NCBI GenBank assembly: GCA_016869535.1
Contig: VGDX01000007.1
Coordinates: forward strand, 62,001-126,000
DNA from: Alphaproteobacteria bacterium
Lineage (GTDB): Bacteria > Pseudomonadota > Alphaproteobacteria > Rhizobiales > Methyloligellaceae
Direction: 5' to 3'
DNA: 64,000 bases
Position 1 is the stretch's first letter. Every line of letters begins with the position of its first letter. The notes under the pieces are model-generated. The model ran no database searches and was not told the DNA's origin. It saw only the letters and a list, made by a program, of their open reading frames with translations. Shown here one piece after another: positions 1 to 9,690 of this stretch. The translations under genes and the position numbers were made by a program.

Positions 1-945
1 GAGCGCGCCAAGCGCGGCGAGATCGAGACGCTCGGTTGGCGCATACATCCGATCAGGCCAGGCGAGGCTATAGGCAATGGGCGTACGCATGTCCGGACAG
101 CTCATTTGTGCCAGCACGGATCCGTCGCTCAAATAGAGGAGACAGTGCACGATCGATTGGGGGTGGGTTAGGACGTCGAGCTCGCTCGGACCGAGCGAAA
201 AAAGGTGATGCGCCTCTAACAGTTCGAGTCCCTTGTTCATCAAAGTCGCCGAGTCGATGGTGACTTTGGGACCCATCGACCAGTTCGGATGATTGAGCGC
301 CTGCTCGGGCGCGGCTACCGCCATCTGCTCGCGGCTCCAGCCCCGGAACGGACCGCCCGAGGCCGTGAGGCAAAGGCGTTCAATGCGTTCTTTGGGGACC
401 GCCGTCATGATCTGTAGCGCGGCGGAATGCTCGGAGTCGACGGGAAGCAGCGTCGTGTTGGCGCGGGCGACCTCGGCCATGAAGATGGCACCGGCCGAAA
501 CCAGACATTCCTTGTTGGCGAGTGCTGTCGCGGTCCCCTGGCGTACCGCCTGCAGAGTTGGCTTGAGACCGGCCGCGCCGACGATCGCCGCCATCACCCA
601 ATCGGCCGGCCGGCTTGCGGCGTCGAGCAGCGCTTCATCCCCGGCACCGGCCTCAATGCCCGTTCCGGCCAGCGCATCACGCAAGCCTTGATACCGTGCA
701 GCGTCCGCAATCACTGCGCACTCGGCGTGATGCCGGACCGCGAGTTCGGCAAGGCGGGTGACGTTATGACCGCCGGTAAGTGATACCACACGATAGGAAG
801 ACGGATCGCGGCCGATAAGATCGAGCGTGCTCTCGCCGATCGAACCTGTCGCGCCGAGAATGGAAATTCGACGCGGGTAGGACTTGCTCGTGTCGATCTC
901 AACGGATGAGAGCGGAACGGAACGATGTTTTGTTCTTGTATTCAC
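1..945 (-). CDS. dxr: 1-deoxy-D-xylulose 5-phosphate reductoisomerase (3' end outside window)
   Basis: This enzyme makes 2-C-methyl-D-erythritol 4-phosphate from DXP with NADPH, the first committed step of the MEP isoprenoid pathway in the cytosol. I translated the frame by hand. It shows the Rossmann motif LGATGSIGEST near residue 27, ANKE, the metal and substrate segment PVDSEHSA, LTASGGPFRGW, and NHPNWSMGPKVTIDSATLMN. About 315 of the usual ~390-400 codons are present; the C-terminus lies beyond base 1. The start is a GTG at 945 that overlaps the TGA of cdsA in the sequence GTGA, which implies translational coupling. It is the last gene in the window of the operon that begins with rpsB. 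The family is certain; the GTG start is likely. Confidence 0.93.
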   Translation of the reverse strand, partial: MNTRTKHRSVPLSSVEIDTSKSYPRRISILGATGSIGESTLDLIGRDPSSYRVVSLTGGHNVTRLAELAVRHHAECAVIADAARYQGLRDALAGTGIEAGAGDEALLDAASRPADWVMAAIVGAAGLKPTLQAVRQGTATALANKECLVSAGAIFMAEVARANTTLLPVDSEHSAALQIMTAVPKERIERLCLTASGGPFRGWSREQMAVAAPEQALNHPNWSMGPKVTIDSATLMNKGLELLEAHHLFSLGPSELDVLTHPQSIVHCLLYLSDGSVLAQMSCPDMRTPIAYSLAWPDRMYAPTERLDLAALGAL

Positions 946-1799
946 CAGATAAGCAGTCCTTGTCCTGGATTGGCCGCCTCTCGCAGGGCGATTAGACCTG
1001 CGACGAACGCGGCGAGCAACAGACCGTCGATCCGGTCGAACAAGCCGCCATGGCCCGGAATAAGCCCGCTCATGTCTTTTACGCCGAAATGGCGTTTTAC
1101 CGCACTCTCGGCCAGATCACCCATTTGACAGGCGAGCGCAAGGCCGAGGGCGATTAAGGCCAGGGCCAAGGCCGAAGTACCGCCAAGCCCCAAGGCGAAA
1201 GCATAGCCGGCCAGAGCCGGCGCGACGGCCCCCGCGACAAAGCCGCTCCAGGTTTTGTTGGGGGAAATATAGGGAGCAAGCTTGGGACCGCCAATCAGGC
1301 GTCCCAATGCATAGGCACTGGTATCGGTGACCGCCGCCACGACGAGAACGTAAAGCACCGCCGGGACACCGTATGCCGGGTCGCCTCTCAGCCAGAGCAT
1401 GGCGGCAATAGGCAGTGCCGTTGCGAGGAACCCCGCAAGTGACCACCAAACATGTTTCGCTTGGCTCGCGAGCCAGATCGCGCAGCATGCAATGACGAGA
1501 GCGATGAAGGCGAGATCGAAACGCTTGAGCACAACCAGGACGGCGATAATGGCGATGCCGATAGCATGGATCAAAGCGACGGTATCGAAGCCCTCTTCCC
1601 GCACGAGCTTGCCCCATTCCCAGGCAAGGATCGCACCGGCGAAAATCGCAAGCACCAGTAGGCTCCATGGACTGACGATGACGGCAGCGAGGGCCACTGC
1701 TGCAAGCAGGGCGGCCGACACAATCCTGATGCCGAGTTCAGGCCTTTTCGGCGCTGGTCGCCCGCGGTCTTTATCCGGGAGCGTTTTCGTCCGCGTCAC
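942..1799 (-). CDS. cdsA: Phosphatidate cytidylyltransferase
   Basis: CDP-diacylglycerol synthase: it condenses phosphatidate with CTP and supplies all phospholipid synthesis at the inner membrane. The 285-residue protein is a chain of hydrophobic helices. Its C-terminal third carries the family signature: SPNKTWSG, then [18 protein letters not shown] followed by LFDRIDGLL, with the conserved K-D, HGG and DR-D residues. It begins with GTG overlapping the TGA of uppS by 4 bases and ends overlapping the start of dxr, so it sits inside a tightly coupled operon. Length is normal for the family. Confidence 0.95.
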   Translation of the reverse strand: MTRTKTLPDKDRGRPAPKRPELGIRIVSAALLAAVALAAVIVSPWSLLVLAIFAGAILAWEWGKLVREEGFDTVALIHAIGIAIIAVLVVLKRFDLAFIALVIACCAIWLASQAKHVWWSLAGFLATALPIAAMLWLRGDPAYGVPAVLYVLVVAAVTDTSAYALGRLIGGPKLAPYISPNKTWSGFVAGAVAPALAGYAFALGLGGTSALALALIALGLALACQMGDLAESAVKRHFGVKDMSGLIPGHGGLFDRIDGLLLAAFVAGLIALREAANPGQGLLIW

Positions 1800-2554
1800 C
1801 CGGCCGATCTCGCCGTCGTACCGCCGAAGCGCCGCTGACGCCGCTGATACTCGGTAATGGCTGCTTCCAGCGTTTCACGCGAAAAATCCGGCCAATAAAC
1901 ATCGACGAACACGAATTCACTATAGGCGAGCTGCCACAGCAGAAAATTCGAGAGGCGTAACTCACCGCTGGTACGGATGAGGAGATCCGGATCGGGCAGT
2001 CCCGCCGTGTCGAGATAGGAGTTGAAAAGCTCGGGCGATATATCCGACGCGGCGATGGAACCGCCGGCGACATCTTCGGCGATGCGCTGCGCGGCGCGAG
2101 CGATCTCATCGCGCGAACCGTAATTAAAGGCGATTGTCAGATTGAGCGTGGTATTGTCCTTGGTCAGCTCGACCGCATCGTCGATCATGCGCAATAGGTC
2201 TTGATCGAGGCCAGTGCGAGTGCCTATGACCCGAATCTTCACACCGTTCTTGTGCAGGTCCGCGAGGTCACGCCGTACGAAACGCCGCAACAGACCGAAG
2301 AGATCGTTAATCTCCTGCTTGGGGCGCGACCAGTTCTCGGAGGAGAAACTGTAGAGTGTTAGATGCGTAAGGCCGAGATCGCGCGAAGCATCCACCGTAC
2401 GCCTCAGAGCTTCGACCCCTTGACGATGACCCTCTGACCGCGGCAGGCCGCGCTCGGCCGCCCAGCGCCCATTGCCATCCATGATGATCGCGACATGAAG
2501 TCCGCCTTGCCCCTCGGCCGGATCCAAGCTGAGCTTATCCATTGCGGCCTTCAT
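1796..2554 (-). CDS. uppS: Undecaprenyl diphosphate synthase (cis-prenyltransferase)
   Basis: It extends farnesyl diphosphate with isopentenyl units to C55 undecaprenyl diphosphate, the lipid carrier for peptidoglycan and polysaccharide synthesis. Visible motifs are [10 protein letters not shown] (catalytic Asp, Mg/substrate binding) near the N-terminus, the SSENWSRP segment, and [15 protein letters not shown] with EFVFVD near the C-terminus. I place the start at the ATG at 2554 because a GGAG lies about 10 bases upstream and the product (252 residues) matches family length. An upstream TTG directly after the frr stop would add 16 residues. Together with dxr and cdsA it links isoprenoid and envelope-lipid supply. 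Confidence 0.94.
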   Translation of the reverse strand: MKAAMDKLSLDPAEGQGGLHVAIIMDGNGRWAAERGLPRSEGHRQGVEALRRTVDASRDLGLTHLTLYSFSSENWSRPKQEINDLFGLLRRFVRRDLADLHKNGVKIRVIGTRTGLDQDLLRMIDDAVELTKDNTTLNLTIAFNYGSRDEIARAAQRIAEDVAGGSIAASDISPELFNSYLDTAGLPDPDLLIRTSGELRLSNFLLWQLAYSEFVFVDVYWPDFSRETLEAAITEYQRRQRRFGGTTARSAG

Positions 2555-2602
2555 AATCGAAGACTCCGATTCGAGGTGGGGGCGTGTTCTCTGACTGCTC
2601 AA

Positions 2603-3160
2603 TTAGACCTGCATGATCTCGGCTTCCTTGCTCGCAAGGGCCTCATCGATCTCCTTGATAACCTTATCGGTCAGATCTTGCACCTTGGTGGCAAGGGTGT
2701 GGTGCTCGTCCTTGCCCATATGGTCGTCCTTCTCCGCCCGTTTTAGATGCTCCATGCCGTCGCGACGGACATTGCGCACCGCGATGCGTGCCTGTTCGGC
2801 GTATTTGTGAGCGACCTTGACGAGTTCGCGGCGTCGTTCCTCGTTGAGCTCCGGAATCGGCAAGCGCATAAGCTGGCCTTCAATCACGGGATTTAGGCCA
2901 AGGTCGGACTCTCGAATGGCGCGTTCCACCGCGCCCACCTGGCTTCTGTCCCAGACCTGTACCGTGATCAGACGCGGCTCCGGCACATTGATCGTTGCCA
3001 GCTGATTGAGGGCCATGGGGTTGCCGTACGCGTTGACCATGATCGGATCGAGAAGGCTCGCATTCGCCCGGCCAGTGCGTAGCCCACCGAACTCCTGCTT
3101 CAACACGTTAAAGGCGCCATGCATGCGCCGGTCGATCTCTTTAAGGTCGAAGCTCGCCAT
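2603..3160 (-). CDS. frr: Ribosome recycling factor
   Basis: It splits post-termination ribosomes together with EF-G. The product from the ATG at 3160 is 185 residues, exactly the common family length, and begins [13 protein letters not shown]. The motif [13 protein letters not shown], the segment [16 protein letters not shown] and the helical C-terminal part with [20 protein letters not shown] type residues are typical. A good ribosome binding site (GGGGAAGGG) stands 4-10 bases before this ATG, so the longer open frame reaching 3220 is not used. It lies between pyrH and uppS, the usual alphaproteobacterial order. Confidence 0.96.
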   Translation of the reverse strand: MASFDLKEIDRRMHGAFNVLKQEFGGLRTGRANASLLDPIMVNAYGNPMALNQLATINVPEPRLITVQVWDRSQVGAVERAIRESDLGLNPVIEGQLMRLPIPELNEERRRELVKVAHKYAEQARIAVRNVRRDGMEHLKRAEKDDHMGKDEHHTLATKVQDLTDKVIKEIDEALASKEAEIMQV

Positions 3161-3203
3161 GTCCCTTCCCCGTTTCCTCCCAGAAACGACCGTCCTTAGT
3201 TCC

Positions 3204-3950
3204 TCAGGCTGCCTTATCACTCTCTATGGTGGTTGAGGCGCCCTTTCCTTGCAATACCGCCGTCAGGCCGCCCGGCCCCTTGATAGAAAAGACAATTATC
3301 GGAATCTCGTTGTCGCGGGCAAGTGCGATCGCAGCCCCGTCCATGATGCGCAGATCCTGTTTGAGGACATCATCATAGGTCAACCGGTCGTAGCGCTTGG
3401 CATTCGGCGACTTTTCCGGATCGGCGCTGTAGACACCGTCGACCTGGGTGGCCTTTAGAAGCGCGTCGCAGCCCATTTCGGCGGCACGAAGCGCCGCGGC
3501 CGTGTCCGTGGTGAAGTACGGATTGCCAGTACCGCCGGCGAAGACGACCACCCGTCCTTTGGCGAGATGATCGAGTGCCTTGTCACGAATATAGGACTCA
3601 CACACCGTAGGCATGGGGATAGCCGACAACACGCGTGTCGGTTTTCCGGCACGTTCGATCGCGGCCTGCAACGCCAGAGCATTCATCACGGTCGCAAGCA
3701 TCCCCATATAATCGCCACGAGCACGGTCGATACCACTTTGCGCCGCGTTCAGACCGCGAAAAATATTGCCGGCCCCAACCACGAGGCAGAGCTCGGCGCC
3801 TAGGCCGGCGGCTTCGGCGACATCATCAGCGATCCGTTGTACCACCCTGAGATCAATGCCGGAGCCTTTGTCGCCCCCCAGCGCTTCCCCCGACATCTTG
3901 AGAAGGATGCGCCGGTGACACAGTCTGGCAGTTGCGGAAGACTTGGCCAT
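3204..3950 (-). CDS. pyrH: Uridylate kinase (UMP kinase)
   Basis: It phosphorylates UMP to UDP in pyrimidine nucleotide synthesis as a cytosolic hexamer of the amino-acid-kinase fold. Seen in the sequence: [11 protein letters not shown] (phosphate-binding loop) near residue 16, [10 protein letters not shown], the D[14 protein letters not shown] helix, [18 protein letters not shown] and [14 protein letters not shown]. Length (248) is normal. A 43-base gap separates it from frr and a 53-base gap separates it from tsf, consistent with one operon of translation and nucleotide genes. Confidence 0.96.
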   Translation of the reverse strand: MAKSSATARLCHRRILLKMSGEALGGDKGSGIDLRVVQRIADDVAEAAGLGAELCLVVGAGNIFRGLNAAQSGIDRARGDYMGMLATVMNALALQAAIERAGKPTRVLSAIPMPTVCESYIRDKALDHLAKGRVVVFAGGTGNPYFTTDTAAALRAAEMGCDALLKATQVDGVYSADPEKSPNAKRYDRLTYDDVLKQDLRIMDGAAIALARDNEIPIIVFSIKGPGGLTAVLQGKGASTTIESDKAA

Positions 3951-4003
3951 CAGCTCAAACTCCGGCGCCCTTTTGCAACCGGCGGGCGCAAATCGGCGAG
4001 AGC

Positions 4004-4933
4004 CTAAGAGCCCGACGCCGCAGCGGCAACCTCCGCGGCGAAATCACTATCGGGCCGATCGATCCCCTCGCCCAATGCGAAGCGATAAAAGCCCGTGATC
4101 TTGATCGGTGCGCCGGCATCCTTCGCCGCCGTCTCGAGCGCCTTGGTCACCGTCAAGTCGGGATCGTGGACGAAAGGTTGCTGAAGTAGCACAACCTCCT
4201 CATAGAACTTCCGCAGGCGGCCTTCGACCATCTTCTCGATCACCGCGTCTGGCTTGCCGGACTCCTTGGCTTGTTCGACCAGAATAGCGCGCTCGCGCGC
4301 AACGTAGGCCGGATCGAGATTTGCAACGTCAACGGCTTGTGGGTTGGCCGCGGCGATGTGCATGGCGACCTGCTTGCCAAAGCTTGCGATCTTTTTCTCA
4401 TCGCCGGTGGATTCGAGAGCGACAATGACCCCGATCTTGCCGAGACCCGGCGCCAGCATATTGTGCATGTAGCTGGCGATCGCCCCTTTCGCGACGGAGA
4501 GATGGGCGGCGCGCCTCAGTGTCATGTTCTCACCGATAGATCCGATCATCTCCTTGATGGTGTCTGCTACGGTTGCCTTGCCAGAGCCGTAAGCGGACTT
4601 ATCAAGCTGGTTGAGGTCGCCCTTGGCTTTGAGCGCAGCCTTGGCGATGGTACTCACCATTTCCTGGAATTTCGGGTTGCGGGCGACAAAGTCGGTCTCG
4701 GAATTGACCTCGACAATCGCCGCCGCCTTGGACTCGGCGGCAAGCCCAATCAATCCTTCCGCCGCCACGCGTCCGGCCTTCTTGGCGGCCTTGGCCAATC
4801 CTTTGGCACGAAGCCAATCGACCGCGGCTTCCATATCACCGCCGGTCTCAGCCAGTGCTGCTTTGCAATCCATCATGCCCGCGCCGGTCTTGTCGCGCAG
4901 TTCCCTCACGGTGGATGCGGTAATCGTCGCCAT
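4004..4933 (-). CDS. tsf: Elongation factor Ts
   Basis: Nucleotide exchange factor for EF-Tu. The N-terminal UBA-like part begins [19 protein letters not shown] and contains MMDCKAAL; the TDFVAR motif that contacts EF-Tu appears as [13 protein letters not shown] near residue 80. The ATG at 4933 is preceded by GAGGAC and gives 309 residues, the normal size. The longer open frame upstream runs through the rpsB C-terminus in another frame and is not coding. It follows rpsB by 34 bases, the near-universal rpsB-tsf pair. Confidence 0.96.
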   Translation of the reverse strand: MATITASTVRELRDKTGAGMMDCKAALAETGGDMEAAVDWLRAKGLAKAAKKAGRVAAEGLIGLAAESKAAAIVEVNSETDFVARNPKFQEMVSTIAKAALKAKGDLNQLDKSAYGSGKATVADTIKEMIGSIGENMTLRRAAHLSVAKGAIASYMHNMLAPGLGKIGVIVALESTGDEKKIASFGKQVAMHIAAANPQAVDVANLDPAYVARERAILVEQAKESGKPDAVIEKMVEGRLRKFYEEVVLLQQPFVHDPDLTVTKALETAAKDAGAPIKITGFYRFALGEGIDRPDSDFAAEVAAAASGS

Positions 4934-4967
4934 GTCGTCCTCTACGATTTTGTGTGGTCGGGCTAAG

Positions 4968-5876
4968 CTAGTTCGCCTCGGCCTCGGGTTCTTTAGTCTC
5001 GGCGGCGGATTCCGGTTCGGGTTTTGGTTCCGATCCTTGCGCCTTGGACTTCCTTGGAGGCCGCCTGCCATTGCCGCCGCCACGTCCAGCCTTCTTCCTC
5101 GGCCTGCGTTCAGCACCCTCTTCACCCTCAAGTTCAGGCTCAGCCATCGGCTCGTCGGCTGCGCCGAGATCGACGCCACCAGCGCCTTGTGCGCGCTCTA
5201 TACCGTCGATGGCTGCACGGGCGATCAGGTCGCAATAAAGCGTGATGGCGCGGCCGGCATCGTCGTTGCCGGGTATGGGATGGCTTATCCCTTCCGGATC
5301 ACAATTGGAATCGACGATGGCAACAACCGGCATGTTGAGCTTGCGCGCCTCGGCGATAGCGATGGACTCCTTGTTGGTATCGATGACGAACATCAGGTCG
5401 GGCACCGCGCCCATGTCCTTGATACCGCCGAGCGCGCGCTCGAGTTTCTCCTTCTCGCGCGTGAGCTGAAGCAGCTCTTTCTTGGTGAGACCGTGATGGT
5501 CGCCCGTGAGCAGCTCCTCCAGCGACTTCAGCCGCTTGATCGAGTTGGAGATGGTGCGCCAATTGGTCAGCGTGCCGCCGAGCCAACGATGATTGATGTA
5601 ATATTGCGCGCAAGACTTAGCCGCATCGGCGATCGCTTCTGACGCCTGGCGTTTGGTGCCGACGAAAAGGACGCGCCCGCCTTTGGCCACCGTGTCGGAT
5701 ACCGTGAGCAGCGCCTGATGCAAAAGCGGCACTGTCTGGGTGAGATCGATGATGTGAATGTTGTTGCGTGACCCGTAGATGAACGGCGCCATCTTCGGGT
5801 TCCAGCGGTGGGTCTGATGACCGAAATGCACGCCAGCTTCAAGAAGCTGACGCATAGTGACATCGGGCAGTGCCAT
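4968..5876 (-). CDS. rpsB: 30S ribosomal protein S2, with extended charged C-terminus
   Basis: S2 of the small ribosomal subunit. The core starts [20 protein letters not shown] and has [13 protein letters not shown], the [15 protein letters not shown] region and LPDLM-type segment [13 protein letters not shown]. The protein is 302 residues; the last 70 or so are a basic then acidic low-complexity tail ([15 protein letters not shown], then a run rich in Glu, Ala and Pro), a tail seen in several alphaproteobacterial S2 proteins. The ATG is preceded by AAAAAGGAG. A 120-base leader with a perfect 16-base palindrome lies between the likely promoter (6003-6031) and the start, which could be a site for S2 autoregulation (inference). 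Confidence 0.95.
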   Translation of the reverse strand: MALPDVTMRQLLEAGVHFGHQTHRWNPKMAPFIYGSRNNIHIIDLTQTVPLLHQALLTVSDTVAKGGRVLFVGTKRQASEAIADAAKSCAQYYINHRWLGGTLTNWRTISNSIKRLKSLEELLTGDHHGLTKKELLQLTREKEKLERALGGIKDMGAVPDLMFVIDTNKESIAIAEARKLNMPVVAIVDSNCDPEGISHPIPGNDDAGRAITLYCDLIARAAIDGIERAQGAGGVDLGAADEPMAEPELEGEEGAERRPRKKAGRGGGNGRRPPRKSKAQGSEPKPEPESAAETKEPEAEAN

Positions 5877-5923
5877 TGGACTGCTTGCTCCTTTTTCCGG
5901 TTCTGCCGCCGTGGGACGAAGAG

Positions 5924-5939
5924 GACCGGATATCCGGTC
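5924..5939. repeat. 16-base perfect palindrome in the rpsB leader
   Basis: The sequence GACCGGATATCCGGTC is a perfect dyad located 48-63 bases before the rpsB start codon and within the predicted transcript leader. In RNA it would give a short stem with little loop; as DNA it could be a dimeric protein site. It is not followed by a T run on either strand, so it is not a terminator for dnaE. Confidence 0.6.
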
Positions 5940-6002
5940 ACCGGAGCGGAGCTAAGGCTTGAGGCCGAAGCGACGCATAAGTCCCACGTGTGAGATGGGC
6001 GG

Positions 6003-6031
6003 TTTATAAGGACGGCATCAAGGCTTGGCAA
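6003..6031 (-). promoter_or_regulatory. Predicted sigma-70-type promoter of the rpsB operon
   Basis: On the minus strand the sequence reads TTGCCA, 17 bases, TATAAA. Both hexamers and the spacing fit the housekeeping consensus, and it lies between the dnaE stop (6069) and rpsB. The predicted transcript would start near 5996 and have a leader of about 120 bases. Prediction from sequence only. Confidence 0.55.
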
Positions 6032-6068
6032 GAGCCGAAAGACGAGGGAATCTGCCGAAATGTGCCTG

Positions 6069-9000
6069 TCAGAGGGCGCTGATCGAGGATACGCCCTCGA
6101 CGAGCTTGAGCGCGCTACGCTGCTTCGGTGTGGCGTCAATGCCTTGCGGCAGCACGAACTCGACCTCTCGCGCCAGGTCCTCAATACGAAGAACGAGCCG
6201 GAACGCTCCCTGCCCGCCATCGGTGCCAACCTGTTCGGCCAGTGACGGCAGCGCGCGCGTGTCGTCGAGATAGATCTTCATGCCGGCGTGGCGGGCTTCC
6301 GCGGCGTGTTCGAGCGAGGAGAGTTTCTGCACCCGAACCTTGACGTTCTCTCCGTCGGCCTCGGCCTCGACATCGAGCAAGACGGCTGTGCCCGGTTCGA
6401 GCAGCGCGCGTGATGCCGCAAGTGTCTCGGAGAACACGACGGCCTCGAATTGTCCGGTCGTATCGGAGAACGCGACGAAGGCATAAGAATTGCCGGTCTT
6501 GCCTTTGCGCTCACGGGCAAAGAGCACGGTGCCGGCGAGCGTGCCGACCACGCGGCGGGTGCGCGCCTTGGCGCTGAACTCGGCCCAAGTCTCGGCGCCG
6601 AGTGCCTCCAGCACGTCCTGATAATCGTCAAGTGGATGGCCGGTGAGGAAAAACCCGACTGCCTCGAATTCGCGGGAGAGCCGATCGATCGGAGCCCACG
6701 GCTTTGTGGCGCGAAGTTCGATAGGCGGCGGTGTCTGCTCCCCTCCGGCGAACAGATCCTCCTGGCCCTCGGCGCGTGTCTCTTGCGAGCGGTTGCCCGC
6801 GGCGATGAGGAGATCGACATTGGCGTAAGCCGTGGCCTGATCGATCCCGAGCTCGTTGAGAGCGCCCGCGGCGGCCAGCGTCTCGAGCGCGCGCTTGTTG
6901 AGCATGCGTGGATTAATGCGTCTCGCGAAATCGGAGACATCCCGGAACGGTCCCTTATCCGCGCGCTCGGCGCAAAGACATTCCACGGCCTGGCGGCCGA
7001 CATTCTTCAGAGCGGCGAGCGAATAGCGTATGGCGCCGTCGCTTGGAATAAAACCGACCTCCGAACGGTTCACGGATGGTGGCTCGATCTGCAAGCCGAG
7101 CCGGCGCGCCTCCTGGGCGAAGCCATTGAGCTTGTCGGCATTGCCCATATCAAGCGTCATCGATGCGGCAATAAACTCGGTGGCATAGTTGGCCTTCAGA
7201 TAAGCGGTTTGATAGGCGATCAAGGCGTAACCAGCCGCATGCGATTTGTTGAAGCCGTAGCCCGCGAATTTCGCCACAAGCTCGAAAATATACTCAGCGC
7301 GGGCACGATCGACGCTGTTCGACACGGCGCCTTCGACGAAACGCGATTTCTGCGCCGCCATCTCCTTCTTGATCTTCTTGCCCATGGCGCGGCGCAAGAG
7401 GTCCGCTTCGCCGAGCGAAAAGCCGGAGAGTTCCTGCGCGATCTGCATGACCTGCTCTTGGTAGATGATCACGCCGTAGGTCTCGGCGAGGATCGGCTCG
7501 ATCATCGGATGCAGGGATTCGATCGGTTCGCGCCCGTGCTTGCGGTTCACGTAAGAGTCGATGTTGTCCATCGGGCCGGGCCGGTAGAGCGCGACGATGG
7601 CGATGATGTCCTCGAAGCGGTCGGGCTTCAGCTTGCGCAAGGCCTCGCGCATGCCCTGACCTTCGAGTTGGAACACGCCGACCGTGTCGCCGTGCTGAAG
7701 TAGCGTGTAGGTCGCGGGATCGTCGAGTGGGAGCTTGGCCGGATCGAGCGAAATCCCGCGCCGTGCGATGAGTTCGCGCGCGGTCTCGATCACAGTGAGG
7801 GTCTTGAGCCCGAGGAAATCGAACTTCACGAGCCCGGCGGCCTCCGCCCATTTCATGTTGAACTGCGTCGCCGGAAGCTGTGCGCGTGCATCGCGATAGA
7901 GCGGCACGAGCTCGATCAGCGCGCGATCGGCGATGACCACGCCGGCGGCATGGGTCGAGGCATGACGGTAAAGCCCCTCGAGCCGCTGGCCGATATCGAG
8001 CAGCTTGGCGACGATGGGCTCCGCATCACGCGCTTCCTGCAGGCGGGGTTCACTCGCTATGGCTTGCGGCAGCGTGATGGGATTGGTGGGATTGACCGGC
8101 ACGAGTTTGCATAGGCGGTCGACCTGGCCGTAAGGCATCTGCAGTACGCGGCCCACATCGCGCAGCACGGCGCGCGCCTGAAGCTTGCCGAACGTGATGA
8201 TATGGGCAACACGGTCCTCGCCATAGCGCTCGCGCACATAAGCGATGACTTCGTCGCGCCGGTCCTGACAGAAATCGATATCGAAATCGGGCATGGACAC
8301 GCGCTCGGGGTTCAAGAAGCGCTCGAACAGCAGTCCGAAGCGGATGGGATCGAGATCGGTGATGGTCAGGGCATAGGCCACAAGCGAGCCGGCTCCTGAT
8401 CCGCGGCCCGGCCCCACGGGTATGCCTTGCGCCTTGGTCCACTGGATGAAATCGGCGACGATGAGAAAATAGCCCTGGTAGTTCATTCCCGTAATGACAT
8501 CGAGCTCGAACGCCAGACGGTCAGCATAGGCCGCGAGATCGTAGCCCGGGGCGAGGCCCTGCTCTGCGATGCGCTTCTCCAGCCCAGCTTCCGACTGACG
8601 CCGCAGTTCGGCAGCTTCGGTCTCGGCCAGTGCGCTCGACGCTTCGCCGCCGGTCAAGAAAGGTGGGAGGATCGGCTGACGTTGCATCGGTCTATAAGCG
8701 CAGCGCCGCGCGATCTCGACCGTATTGTCCAGCGCCTCGGGAAGGTCGGCGAACAGCTCACGCATCTGTGCCGATGTCTTGAAGTAATGCTCGGGGCTAA
8801 GGCGGCGCCGGTCGTCGACGGCGACATAACTCCCTTGCGCGATACAGATCAGCGCATCATGCGCCTCGAAATCTTCGGTGCCGGCGAAATAAGCTTCGTT
8901 AGTGGCGACGATGGGAAGGTCAAGGTCATAGGCGAGATTGAGAAGCGCGGGCTCGACCGCCCGCTCCTGCGGCAGGCCGTGGCGCTGCAATTCGACATAG

Positions 9001-9539
9001 AGCCGGTCGCCGAAGATGTCGCGAATAGCCTCGAGCCGAGAGCGCGCGAGTTCGGGATTGCCGTCGGCAATGGCCATATCGATTACGCCTTCAGGTCCGC
9101 CGGTCAAAATGACCAGTCCCTCGCCATGCTGGATGAGTTCGCTAAGGGTCGTGAGAACCTCACCCGATTCCGCCGCGGCAAAAAATGCATGACTCGAAAG
9201 GCGCATAAGGTTGGCATAGCCCGTCGCATCCTTGGCCAGGAGCGCGATGCGCCCGTCGGCGCGAGGCACATGCATTTCGCCTGGGCTGAGAGGCGTTGTG
9301 CGCGAAGCCGCGAAGGTCAGCGACAAGGTACAGCCGATGATCGGCTGGATACCCGCCTCGGCCATGGCTTCCGAGAATTCGAGAGCGCCGAACAGATTGT
9401 TGGAATCCGTCAAGGCGAGCGCCGGCGCGCCATCGGCCGCAGCAAGTGCGGCAAGCTTCGGAATGGTGAGCGCGCCTTCGAGCAACGAATAGGCCGAATG
9501 CACCCGAAGATGCACGAAAGGTTCAGCCCGCTCCGTCAT
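6069..9539 (-). CDS. dnaE: DNA polymerase III alpha subunit
   Basis: Catalytic subunit of the replicative polymerase. The 1156-residue protein has an N-terminal PHP domain (FVHLRVHSAYSLLEGAL, then LALTDSNNLFGALEF where the usual TDH is TDS, so PHP metal binding may be degenerate). The polymerase core follows: GRGSGAGSLVAYAL, the catalytic PDFDIDFCQDRR near residue 416, YRPGPMDNI, and the GYGFNKSHAAGYALIAYQ finger segment. The C-terminal part holds the helix-hairpin-helix region and an OB fold (VVGTLAGTVLFARERK). It stands alone between lolD and rpsB with about 150-190 bases on each side. A LexA-type box lies upstream (9653-9667). Size and motifs fit DnaE1, not the error-prone DnaE2. Confidence 0.96.
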   Translation of the reverse strand: MTERAEPFVHLRVHSAYSLLEGALTIPKLAALAAADGAPALALTDSNNLFGALEFSEAMAEAGIQPIIGCTLSLTFAASRTTPLSPGEMHVPRADGRIALLAKDATGYANLMRLSSHAFFAAAESGEVLTTLSELIQHGEGLVILTGGPEGVIDMAIADGNPELARSRLEAIRDIFGDRLYVELQRHGLPQERAVEPALLNLAYDLDLPIVATNEAYFAGTEDFEAHDALICIAQGSYVAVDDRRRLSPEHYFKTSAQMRELFADLPEALDNTVEIARRCAYRPMQRQPILPPFLTGGEASSALAETEAAELRRQSEAGLEKRIAEQGLAPGYDLAAYADRLAFELDVITGMNYQGYFLIVADFIQWTKAQGIPVGPGRGSGAGSLVAYALTITDLDPIRFGLLFERFLNPERVSMPDFDIDFCQDRRDEVIAYVRERYGEDRVAHIITFGKLQARAVLRDVGRVLQMPYGQVDRLCKLVPVNPTNPITLPQAIASEPRLQEARDAEPIVAKLLDIGQRLEGLYRHASTHAAGVVIADRALIELVPLYRDARAQLPATQFNMKWAEAAGLVKFDFLGLKTLTVIETARELIARRGISLDPAKLPLDDPATYTLLQHGDTVGVFQLEGQGMREALRKLKPDRFEDIIAIVALYRPGPMDNIDSYVNRKHGREPIESLHPMIEPILAETYGVIIYQEQVMQIAQELSGFSLGEADLLRRAMGKKIKKEMAAQKSRFVEGAVSNSVDRARAEYIFELVAKFAGYGFNKSHAAGYALIAYQTAYLKANYATEFIAASMTLDMGNADKLNGFAQEARRLGLQIEPPSVNRSEVGFIPSDGAIRYSLAALKNVGRQAVECLCAERADKGPFRDVSDFARRINPRMLNKRALETLAAAGALNELGIDQATAYANVDLLIAAGNRSQETRAEGQEDLFAGGEQTPPPIELRATKPWAPIDRLSREFEAVGFFLTGHPLDDYQDVLEALGAETWAEFSAKARTRRVVGTLAGTVLFARERKGKTGNSYAFVAFSDTTGQFEAVVFSETLAASRALLEPGTAVLLDVEAEADGENVKVRVQKLSSLEHAAEARHAGMKIYLDDTRALPSLAEQVGTDGGQGAFRLVLRIEDLAREVEFVLPQGIDATPKQRSALKLVEGVSSISAL

Positions 9540-9627
9540 GTTCCGCCTAGCTCCAGTGCCCTGACCTCAAGGCTCCACCCTTCCGGATTCGGCCGAGCCA
9601 TCGAAGTCTCAATCGAGGAATTTCCCC

Positions 9628-9656
9628 GTTCTCCTTATGCCTAGGCATAGGAGAAC
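9628..9656. repeat. Imperfect dyad overlapping the SOS box before dnaE
   Basis: The arms GTTCTCC-T-TATGCC and GGCATA-GGAGAAC surround a central TA and match for 13 bases with one bulged T. The inner part, TATGCCTAGGCATA, is a perfect 14-base palindrome. It lies in the 151-base gap between lolD and dnaE and shares its right arm with the LexA-type box. There is no T run on the minus strand after it, so it is unlikely to terminate lolD transcription. Confidence 0.6.
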
Positions 9657-9667
9657 AGAAAGAGAAC
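9653..9667 (-). promoter_or_regulatory. Candidate LexA (SOS) box upstream of dnaE
   Basis: The minus strand reads GTTC-TCTTTCT-GTTC, an exact match to the alphaproteobacterial LexA consensus GTTC-N7-GTTC. It is 114 bases before the dnaE start and the only such match I noticed in this gap. A possible promoter (TTGATC, 17 bases, TAGTGT) lies directly upstream of it, so LexA binding would cover the transcription start. LexA control of this dnaE is an inference. Confidence 0.55.
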
Positions 9668-9690
9668 ACTACGCCCCAATCAGTACAAGA

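Noticed and set aside
5567-6229. 220-codon minus-strand open frame across rpsB and its leader
   Set aside because: It lies in a different frame over rpsB and dnaE ends; translation is Ser/Arg-rich as expected for a shadow frame.
9540-9690. Dyad at 9628-9656 as the lolD terminator
   Set aside because: On the minus strand the dyad is followed by CGGGGAAATTCC, with no T run.
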